Of a stretch of 7,561 bases of DNA, positions 1 to 4,844 are shown one piece after another. Within the stretch, counting starts at the first letter, position 1. The number at the start of each line of letters is the position of its first letter. The notes under the pieces are model-generated. The model did not search any database. It was not told the DNA's origin and worked only from the letters and a program-made list of their open reading frames with translations. Source of the stretch: an uncultured cyanobacterium. GTDB lineage: Bacteria; Cyanobacteriota; Cyanobacteriia; Cyanobacteriales; Geitlerinemataceae. The DNA lies in the NCBI GenBank assembly GCA_937121005.1, contig CAKZKB010000124.1:1-7561 (forward strand). Direction: 5' to 3'. Both the position numbers and the translations under genes were made by a program.

Positions 1-18
1 GAGACAAGGGGACAAGGA
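1..18. repeat. Short octamer tandem repeat (GACAAGG G/A)
   Basis: Two adjacent octamers, GACAAGGG (3-10) and GACAAGGA (11-18), begin the window and may continue upstream of it. Related GGACAA words recur at 39-44. Arrays of this kind are common in intergenic DNA of filamentous cyanobacteria. I see no coding signal in the first 95 bases. Confidence 0.5.
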
Positions 19-49
19 GAAAGGTTTACGGACTTACAGGACAAAGCCT

Positions 50-91
50 TCCCTAATCCCTAATCCCTAAAACCTAAAACCTAAAACCTAT
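50..91. repeat. Heptamer short tandem repeat (STRR) abutting trmD
   Basis: Six consecutive 7-bp units share a CCTAA core: three of TCCCTAA (50-70), then AACCTAA repeated to about 91, the last unit ending in T. The array stops four bases before the trmD start codon and fills the position where a ribosome binding site would normally be. STRR arrays of this type are a known feature of cyanobacterial genomes. They vary in copy number between strains and are usually intergenic. Confidence 0.85.
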
Positions 92-95
92 TCCC

Positions 96-782
96 GTGCA
101 ATTCGATATCGTCACCCTGTTTCCCGAGTTCTTCGCTTCTCCCCTCGCTTGCGGGTTGATGGGGAAGGCTTTGGCAAACGGCATTGCCTCTGTCAATTTA
201 GTCAATCCTCGCGATTTTACCACCGACAAGCACCGTCGCGTCGATGACGAACCCTATGGCGGCGGTGCGGGGATGGTTATCAAGCCAGAACCCCTGTTTG
301 CCGCCATCGAGTCTTTAGCGATTTTACCCCCGCGAGAGACGATCTTTCTCAGTCCGCAAGGGGAACCCATGACCCGAGATCTGTTTCGCTTTTTGGCAAG
401 CGAACGCCAGCAGTTGGTACTTGTCTGCGGAAATTACGAAGGGGTAGACGAACGGGTAATGTCCATCGTCGATCGCGAAGTGTCTTTAGGTGATTTTGTC
501 CTCACGGGGGGCGAAATTCCGGCTTTGGCACTGGTCAATGGCGTGATGCGCTTGCTTCCGGGAACGGTAGGCAAAACAGAATCGCTGCAAGCTGAAAGTT
601 TTGAAGACAATTTGCTCGACTACCCCCACTATACCCGGCCGGCGGAGTTTCGCGGTATGGCTGTGCCGGAAGTGTTGCGATCGGGAAATCACGAAAAAAT
701 TGCCCAATGGCGGCGGGAACAACAGTTACAACGGACGCGAGAACGCCGTCCCGATTTGCTCGATCCTGAGAATAGCAAATAA
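96..782 (+). CDS. trmD: tRNA (guanine-N1)-methyltransferase TrmD
   Basis: TrmD transfers a methyl group from S-adenosylmethionine to N1 of G37 in tRNAs, which prevents frameshifting. It is a cytosolic SPOUT-fold dimer with a trefoil knot. The 228-residue product begins MQFDIVTLFPEFF, the family's usual N-terminus, so the GTG at 96 is preferred. The PYGGGAGMV loop lies at about 53-61, GNYEGVDER at 112-120, and the knot segment GDFVLTGGEIPALALVNGV at 132-150. SFEDNLLDYPHYTRP at 168-182 carries the aspartate presumed to be the catalytic base. The C-terminal VLRSGNHEKIAQWR (193-206) is the tRNA-binding helical region. Length is close to the usual 225-255. No Shine-Dalgarno sequence is visible, because a heptamer repeat array ends four bases before the start. 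The gene converges on rpsA, with 58 bp between the stops. Confidence 0.97.
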   Translation: MQFDIVTLFPEFFASPLACGLMGKALANGIASVNLVNPRDFTTDKHRRVDDEPYGGGAGMVIKPEPLFAAIESLAILPPRETIFLSPQGEPMTRDLFRFLASERQQLVLVCGNYEGVDERVMSIVDREVSLGDFVLTGGEIPALALVNGVMRLLPGTVGKTESLQAESFEDNLLDYPHYTRPAEFRGMAVPEVLRSGNHEKIAQWRREQQLQRTRERRPDLLDPENSK

Positions 783-806
783 AAAAAGGGAGCGCGATCG
801 CTCCCT
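780..806 (-). terminator. Intrinsic terminator of rpsA
   Basis: Read on the minus strand, an 8-bp stem AGGGAGCG/CGCTCCCT (787-794 with 799-806) and a 4-base loop are followed by a run of T (complement of the A-run 781-787). It lies about 35 bp beyond the rpsA stop. The T-run starts at the trmD stop codon, so the two convergent genes share this spacer. The stem-loop contains a HIP1 octamer GCGATCGC (794-801). On the plus strand the hairpin lacks a T-run, so it serves rpsA best. Confidence 0.85.
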
Positions 807-840
807 CGGGTCAATAACTCTATTTGAAATCGGGCGATGT

Positions 841-1812
841 TTAATCTTCGTCCAAAGCGCTCGGATAGTCTTCGTCCTCGTCCGTTTCGTTGGCTTCTGC
901 TTGCTTGGCTTCTTGCTTGGCTCGCAGTTGCTCGCGGAACTTCTCGGCCATTTCTTCGGCTTTCTCGTAGACAACATCGGGATTTTTCACCATGTCGCCG
1001 GGCTCGGGTTCCAACTGCTTGGTAGACAGGGAAATCCGTCCCCGTTCTGCGTCTAAATCGATGATCATCACCTTGACGCGATCGTTGACGTTGAAAACGC
1101 TATGCGGCGTGTCGATGTGATCGTGAGAAATTTCGGAAATGTGCAGCAGTCCACTGACACCGCCGATATCGATAAACGCCCCGTAGGGTTTGATTCCCCG
1201 CACGGTACCGATGGTCACTTCGCCGACTTCCAAACCGTTCATCTTGTGCTCGACAAGGGCGCGGCGGTGGCTGAGAACTAAGCGGTTGCGTTCTTCATCG
1301 ACCTCGAGAAATTTGAGGGGCAAATCTTCGCCGACGAGTTCTTCTTTGGGCTTGCGAGTGCTAATGTGAGAACCGGGGATGAACCCGCGCAGTCCTTCGA
1401 TGCGAACCAACGCACCGCCTCGGTTGGTGGCGAAAACCCCCGATCGCACGGTGGCATCTTCTTCTTGGAGTTGGCGCACTCGTTCCCAAGCACGCATATA
1501 CTCGATCCGACGAATGGAGAGGGTTAGCTGTCCGTCCTCGTTTTCGTCAGTGAGAATGAAAAATTCTCGGGTTTCGTTCGATTGCAGAACTTCGTCCGGG
1601 GCTTCCACCCGGTTGATCGACATTTCCTGCAAGGGGATATAGGCAGCCGTTTTGGCCCCAATATCGATCAGCGCCCCTTTGGGTTCGATGCTGAAAACCG
1701 TTCCGGCGACAACATCGCCGGGGCTGAAGTGGTAGTCGTACTTGTCGAGGAGGGCAGCAAAGTCCTCGTGGGTAAAGCCAACGTCTTTCGTGGATGTTTT
1801 GGGATCGACCAT
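841..1812 (-). CDS. rpsA: 30S ribosomal protein S1 (three-S1-domain type)
   Basis: S1 binds mRNA on the 30S subunit during translation initiation. The 323-residue product has three S1 (OB-fold) repeats at about 31-101, 119-183 and 197-266. The last contains the classic GxVRGIKPYGAFIDIGGVSGLLHISEIS pattern (about 202-229). Three domains and roughly 300-330 residues are typical of cyanobacteria, against six domains in E. coli. The C-terminus (about 284-323) is helical and then strongly acidic (DEDED, DED). The ATG at 1812 gives the usual family start (GFTHEDFAALLDKYDYHFSPGD follows). AGGA lies ten bases upstream, and a stronger AAGGAG sits about 25 bases away. It is transcribed leftward, away from the toxin-antitoxin remnant, and ends in a strong intrinsic terminator. 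Confidence 0.97.
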   Translation of the reverse strand: MVDPKTSTKDVGFTHEDFAALLDKYDYHFSPGDVVAGTVFSIEPKGALIDIGAKTAAYIPLQEMSINRVEAPDEVLQSNETREFFILTDENEDGQLTLSIRRIEYMRAWERVRQLQEEDATVRSGVFATNRGGALVRIEGLRGFIPGSHISTRKPKEELVGEDLPLKFLEVDEERNRLVLSHRRALVEHKMNGLEVGEVTIGTVRGIKPYGAFIDIGGVSGLLHISEISHDHIDTPHSVFNVNDRVKVMIIDLDAERGRISLSTKQLEPEPGDMVKNPDVVYEKAEEMAEKFREQLRAKQEAKQAEANETDEDEDYPSALDED

Positions 1813-1900
1813 GCGTGTTGTGTCCTGGATAGAGTCTCCTTAGTAGGGTTTGCTGTGGCAGACAAACGCGATCGGCTCGCGGTACGGAACCGACGGGGCA

Positions 1901-1915
1901 CCGATCGGCGATCGG
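1901..1915. repeat. 15-bp palindrome in the rpsA leader
   Basis: CCGATCG-G-CGATCGG is a perfect palindrome around a single central base, about 90 bp upstream of the rpsA start. It consists of two overlapping PvuI-type CGATCG cores, so it may simply reflect the high density of HIP1-related words. A leader position leaves open a role in S1 autoregulation, but nothing in the sequence shows that. Confidence 0.4.
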
Positions 1916-1936
1916 GTTTTTCCCTGGTAAAATACT

Positions 1937-1967
1937 ATCTTACCTCTTTTGCGATCGTTGTTGTCAG
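1937..1967 (-). promoter_or_regulatory. Possible rpsA promoter
   Basis: On the minus strand a CTGACA box (complement of 1962-1967) is followed after 19 bp by TAAGAT (complement of 1937-1942). This would give an untranslated leader of roughly 120 bases before the rpsA start. The spacing is longer than the optimum of 17, so this is a tentative call by eye. Confidence 0.25.
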
Positions 1968-1982
1968 GACGACGATCGCCGG

Positions 1983-2039
1983 CCAGGGGGCAGGGGGCAT
2001 CGCGAGCGGCTGCGTCCGCTAGATGTCATCCCAGGGGGC
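1983..2039. repeat. REP-like hairpin between CAGGGGGC repeats
   Basis: CCAGGGGGC occurs at 1983-1991 and 2031-2039, with a third CAGGGGGC at 1991-1998. Between them a hairpin AGCGG-CTGCGT-CCGCT (2005-2009 with 2016-2020) is extended imperfectly by CATC/GATG arms. It lies in the non-coding gap between rpsA and the broken vapC, and looks like a dispersed repeat rather than a gene. Confidence 0.45.
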
Positions 2040-2079
2040 CGCTGAGAACAGTAGTTCCGCGATTCCCAGATTTGGATAT

Positions 2080-2301
2080 TCAACTACACTTTACTAACCA
2101 ATTTTCTACTTTGAGATTGGGAACGCGAGAAAATTCTCTGATGTTGGCTGTCACCACAGTTAAGTCTAATGCCAGGGCTTGGGCCGCAATCAGCAGGTCG
2201 TTTCCCCCAATAGGGGTTCCTTGAGTTTCTAAATAGGCGCGGACTCGAGCGTAACAATTATCCATAAAAGCATCTAAAGAGAGTATATTGATACTGTTCA
2301 A
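2080..2301 (-). pseudogene. vapC: VapC toxin, C-terminal fragment (PIN domain)
   Basis: This is the distal half of a PIN-domain ribonuclease cut by the element at 2315-2435. It contains TPIGGNDLLIAAQALALDLTVVTANIREFSRVPNLKVENW, the signature C-terminal half of VapC: the NDxxIAA aspartate of the active site and the T-x-N-x-REFxRVPxL tail. The open frame starts at a TTG at 2301. Homology extends further upstream in the same frame (VEII before the TTG), so the TTG is probably not an authentic start. No ribosome binding site is visible. The last strand often carries a fourth acidic residue (VTDN); here it is VTAN, a substitution I believe also occurs in intact VapC proteins. It is probably untranslated, or a non-functional fragment. 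Confidence 0.85.
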
Positions 2302-2306
2302 AATAA

Positions 2307-2443
2307 TTTCAACTGTAACTATTCAGGTGTCCGATCGCCAAGGGGCGGAGAAACCCGGTTTCTCAAAGGATAAACTCGAATTTTACCTGGCGATCTGCCA
2401 GAAACCGGGTTTCTGGCGTTGACCTGAATGCTTACTTTCAACT
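2307..2443. mobile_element. 121-bp MITE-like element with 8-bp target duplication
   Basis: The element spans 2315-2435. Its ends are 14-bp terminal inverted repeats, GTAACTATTCAGGT at 2315-2328 and ACCTGAATGCTTAC at 2422-2435, matching at 12 of 14 positions. It is flanked by a perfect 8-bp direct repeat TTTCAACT (2307-2314 and 2436-2443), the expected target-site duplication. Inside are two palindromes in opposite orientation, GAGAAACCCGGTTTCTC (2348-2364) and CCAGAAACCGGGTTTCTGG (2399-2417), and a nested inverted pair GATCGCCA/TGGCGATC (2333-2340, 2388-2395). There is no transposase gene, so movement would need one supplied in trans. Removing the element and one duplication copy (129 bp, 43 codons) rejoins vapC in frame. 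This places it as a miniature inverted-repeat transposable element; its family is not recognised. Confidence 0.9.
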
Positions 2444-2643
2444 CTTTCTTTGATGCGAGACGAACCACTTTTCTCTGCCCCAAAGCGTAATTCACAAGCT
2501 ACAATGATGCTGGTGCAAATTTCATCTTCTCCCACACTTTTAATTTTAGTAAAAATCGTCCCCATTGGATGTTTAACCAAATCGGACAAAATATTGGTGT
2601 CAAGTAAATAACGATACTGCACTTGTCTAAAATTCGATCTCAT
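2383..2643 (-). pseudogene. vapC: VapC toxin, N-terminal fragment truncated by MITE
   Basis: VapC toxins are Mg-dependent PIN-domain ribonucleases that usually cut tRNA or rRNA and are held inactive by VapB. This frame carries the first half: YLLDTNILSDLVKHP with the first catalytic aspartate, and TSIIVACELRFGAEK with the catalytic glutamate. At RIKERVE it runs into the MITE and ends with element-encoded residues (QRQKPGFWQIAR) at a TAA inside the element. Joining RIKERVE directly to IILNSINILSLD of the downstream fragment gives about 137-144 residues, the normal VapC length. Two starts are possible. The ATG at 2643 overlaps vapB by 17 bp. The GTG at 2622, just after the vapB stop, gives the more usual short N-terminus. 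The missing half holds another catalytic aspartate, so this fragment should be inactive. Confidence 0.9.
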
Positions 2644-2866
2644 CTAATGGTAGCAGTCCCTTATCGAAATCAGGGAAGTCTTCTTCGAGATCGTCTAAAG
2701 TTGCCAGGGTTTCAAGCAGACTAGGACGAGAATAGGGTTCGAGTATTAATTTTTCTCCTTCCTTGCGGACAATAGCTTCTTCCCCTAACAAGAATAGTTC
2801 TGGAGGAAGTTGCAAGGTTTGATAATTCCCTTGATGGGTCAATTTAATGCGGTATTCAGTATTCAT
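2627..2866 (-). CDS. vapB: VapB-type antitoxin (AbrB/MazE fold)
   Basis: This 79-residue protein has the layout of VapB antitoxins. Residues 1-45 form a swapped-hairpin AbrB/SpoVT DNA-binding half (KLTHQGNYQTLQLPPELFLLGEEAIVRKEGEKLILEP). The acidic, probably flexible tail (about 50-79, with DLEEDFPDFDKG) would wrap around VapC and block its active site. Such proteins also repress their own operon, best when bound to toxin. The gene is complete and lies immediately upstream of vapC, overlapping or abutting it, as expected for a TA pair. Because vapC is interrupted, this is now an orphan antitoxin. It may still repress its promoter or neutralise a related VapC elsewhere. The ATG at 2866 is preceded by an A-rich stretch without a clear Shine-Dalgarno sequence. 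Confidence 0.88.
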   Translation of the reverse strand: MNTEYRIKLTHQGNYQTLQLPPELFLLGEEAIVRKEGEKLILEPYSRPSLLETLATLDDLEEDFPDFDKGLLPLDEIEF

Positions 2867-2915
2867 TTTTCAATTTCTAATTGGAGTTCTGGGTGTCACG
2901 GAAACAGATGCCCGC

Positions 2916-2936
2916 ATTCTAGCATTCCAGGGAATG
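2916..2936 (-). promoter_or_regulatory. Candidate vapB promoter with palindromic operator
   Basis: On the minus strand a good -10 box TAGAAT (complement of 2916-2921) lies about 50 bp before the vapB start. Directly upstream of it, where the -35/-10 spacer would be, sits a perfect 14-bp palindrome CATTCC-AG-GGAATG (2923-2936). VapB-VapC complexes typically bind palindromes overlapping their promoter. The -35 element is not recognisable. The link to VapB is an inference from position only. Confidence 0.4.
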
Positions 2937-2959
2937 GTTGCGCTTCCCCCCAAACCCCA

Positions 2960-2983
2960 AATCCCCTAATCCCCTAATCCCCT
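2960..2983. repeat. Octamer short tandem repeat (AATCCCCT)x3
   Basis: Three perfect copies of AATCCCCT follow a looser CCCCAAA-type stretch (2946-2960). The array ends three bases from the nrdR stop codon and separates nrdR from the vapBC region. Its core resembles the TCCCTAA heptamers in front of trmD, with one extra C per unit. Confidence 0.8.
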
Positions 2984-2986
2984 AAA

Positions 2987-3487
<501 letters not shown>

Positions 3488-3566
3488 GATAGAGTTTGTC
3501 AGAGCGGCTAGCCAAAACGATCGCTCTTACTTTCTACAGTACGGCATAATGCTAAATATGGCAAAG

Positions 3567-3595
3567 TTGGGGTCGGCAACAGTCGCCAACCCCAA
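3567..3595 (-). terminator. Hairpin downstream of psbT
   Basis: On the minus strand an 11-bp stem TTGGGGTTGGC/GCCGACCCCAA (one G-T wobble) with a 7-base loop lies 24 bp after the psbT stop. The T-run that should follow is weak (AACTTTGCC), so it may act as an attenuator or mRNA-stabilising 3' structure rather than a full terminator. It separates the short psbT message from nrdR. Confidence 0.6.
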
Positions 3596-3618
3596 ACAAA
3601 CAGGCGCGATCGCGAGGC

Positions 3619-3714
3619 TTACTTCCCGATCAGGGGAGGTTCGCGAAAGGCAATGGCAAAAAAGATCAAGCCCAAAGTCAGGGCCAGAACGAGAATATAA
3701 ACGAGGCTTTCCAT
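3619..3714 (-). CDS. psbT: Photosystem II reaction centre protein PsbT
   Basis: This 31-codon gene encodes a single-span thylakoid membrane protein at the photosystem II dimer interface, where it aids dimer stability and repair of the acceptor side. The product starts MESLVYILVLALTLGLIFF and ends AIAFREPPLIGK. It has one hydrophobic helix (about 3-23) and the conserved C-terminal FREPP motif, and its length equals the family norm of 31. The ATG at 3714 has an AGGGG element about ten bases upstream. In many cyanobacteria and in chloroplasts psbT directly follows psbB. Here the upstream neighbour is an unrelated hypothetical gene (3805-4185), so psbT is detached from psbB. Being so short, it is easily missed by gene finders. 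Confidence 0.95.
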   Translation of the reverse strand: MESLVYILVLALTLGLIFFAIAFREPPLIGK

Positions 3715-3804
3715 GGGAGCGATACCCCTAACTGCGTCAAGGTTCGATCGTAGTTTACCATCGTTGGGGCGATAATCGCGATCGCGCCAATTTCTAGACG
3801 ACCT

Positions 3805-4185
3805 TTAGGCGACTTGTCGATCTTCGAGTTGGCGACACCCTTCTAGACCCACGCTAGGATCTTGTTGGTACGCAGCTTCGGGCACCCAGACGCTCAATTT
3901 GCGATCGAGGGAGACGCGATAGAGATATTCCACTTCGCCATCGTAACTCATGCCCACGCGCAGGTTAGAGTAGTCGTCTTCGCAAAACTCGAACCCGAAA
4001 CGGACGACGAGTTGGGCCAGCAAGCATTCGGGGGTGTAGCGGTTTTCTCCGGCGGTGTCGCGTTCTTGCCAAAATCTGTCGAGGAATTTCGTCAGCAGGG
4101 GCAAAATTTTGTTGGGGCCGCCGTTGCGACTGGCGTAGATGAACGCGGGATGGTTTTCAACGAGAATGTGACAGGGGGTAGCCAT
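3805..4185 (-). CDS. Conserved cyanobacterial hypothetical protein
   Basis: I do not recognise a named family for this 126-residue soluble protein. It has no signal peptide or membrane segment. It begins MATPCHILVENHPAFIYASRNG and contains a central cysteine-aspartate stretch (RFGFEFCEDDYSNLRVGM, about 72-89), followed by YLYRVSLDRKLSVWVPEAAY, which suggests a small alpha/beta fold. Codon use matches its neighbours, and the ATG at 4185 is the natural start, although no strong ribosome binding site precedes it. It lies about 90 bp upstream of psbT on the same strand, so co-transcription with psbT is possible. It is divergent from the gene at 4316. The function is unknown; I believe similar proteins occur in other cyanobacteria but cannot check that here. 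Confidence 0.8.
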   Translation of the reverse strand: MATPCHILVENHPAFIYASRNGGPNKILPLLTKFLDRFWQERDTAGENRYTPECLLAQLVVRFGFEFCEDDYSNLRVGMSYDGEVEYLYRVSLDRKLSVWVPEAAYQQDPSVGLEGCRQLEDRQVA

Positions 4186-4224
4186 AAGGACGGGTAATGG
4201 GAAAACGGACGGATCGATCGCGGA

Positions 4225-4256
4225 TACATAAGCTATCTTAAGTTAAACCTTGTCAA
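4225..4256 (-). promoter_or_regulatory. Possible promoter of the 3805-4185 gene
   Basis: A perfect TTGACA (complement of 4251-4256) lies in the divergent spacer. Candidate -10 boxes are TAGCTT (complement of 4230-4235, spacing 15) or TATGTA (complement of 4225-4230, spacing 20). Neither spacing is ideal, so only the -35 element is convincing. Transcription would start about 35 bases before the gene. Confidence 0.35.
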
Positions 4257-4315
4257 CAGCCCGTATCGAAACACTACTTTAACTCGATCGGTACAGTTTG
4301 TGGGAGGAGCCGGAC

Positions 4316-4750
4316 GTGAATGCCGCCGAACAAGTCAACAACTTCGCCACCGCCAGCAAAATTGCTGCGGCCGTCAACCTGTTTAAATCCTATTTTCGCG
4401 ACGCGCGTGCCGATCTCAAGCCTTGGACGAACGATCGGCAAACCCGCGAACTCCTCGATCCCGACTCGATCGACATCGGGTTCCACTTTCCGGGACACTC
4501 CCGGCGCTGGAACAGTCGCAGCATTTTAGTCCAAATTCGCTTTTATGAAGATCCCCTCGATCGCCACCGCCGGGCGATCGGCGTGGAGGCCGGAGGGTAC
4601 GACCACCGGGGCCAGCAGTGGCGGTTCTCGACGGTGGATAACTGGCGCTTTGAAGGGGCCAACTGCCCGGATCCGGAGGTGGGAGAACGCTTAAAACAAT
4701 TTTGCCAAGAAACCCTCTCGGTGTTTAACAACGATGCGGAGGTGGCTTAA
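4316..4750 (+). CDS. Conserved cyanobacterial hypothetical protein
   Basis: This 144-residue protein belongs to no family I can name. The GTG at 4316 is chosen because AGGAG (4305-4309) lies exactly six bases upstream. An in-frame TTG at 4298 would swallow that ribosome binding site. The N-terminal half is helical (VNNFATASKIAAAVNLFKSYFRDARADLKPW). The second half is rich in Trp, Arg and aromatic residues (DIGFHFPGHSRRWNSRSILVQIRFYED, then QQWRFSTVDNWRFEG), consistent with a beta-rich soluble domain. There is no signal or membrane segment. It is divergent from the gene at 3805-4185 across 130 bp, and lies 94 bp upstream of rseP on the same strand with no terminator seen between them, so it may be read together with rseP. 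The function is unknown. Confidence 0.8.
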   Translation: MNAAEQVNNFATASKIAAAVNLFKSYFRDARADLKPWTNDRQTRELLDPDSIDIGFHFPGHSRRWNSRSILVQIRFYEDPLDRHRRAIGVEAGGYDHRGQQWRFSTVDNWRFEGANCPDPEVGERLKQFCQETLSVFNNDAEVA

Positions 4751-4844
4751 TCTCGATCGCTCTTATTTGGGAGTCAGGCAATCCCCTTGCCAAAAAACGT
4801 TAGAGTAGAGTGACATCCACGCTGAGTTATCTGGTAATTGACCA

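Noticed and set aside
601..1056. Plus-strand open frame across the trmD 3' end and rpsA 3' end
   Set aside because: It overlaps two certain genes and a terminator; the hydrophobic stretch is the antisense of the acidic S1 tail.
1901..1920. Plus-strand terminator (palindrome followed by TTTTT)
   Set aside because: The palindrome leaves almost no loop unless the stem is cut to five pairs, and no plus-strand gene ends upstream of it.
1582..2022. Plus-strand open frame of 146 codons opposite the rpsA 5' end
   Set aside because: It is antisense to the S1 N-terminus and leader, with no recognisable motif or ribosome binding site.
2315..2435. CRISPR-like repeated palindromes
   Set aside because: There are only two palindromes, in opposite orientation, inside a TIR-bounded unit with a target duplication; no regular repeat-spacer pattern exists in the window.
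3549..3731. Plus-strand 60-codon open frame
   Set aside because: It covers psbT on the opposite strand; its sequence is compositionally random while the minus strand gives a perfect PsbT.
4263..4277. GTA...TAC pair resembling an NtcA nitrogen-control site
   Set aside because: The spacing is nine bases instead of the required eight and there is no properly placed -10 box.
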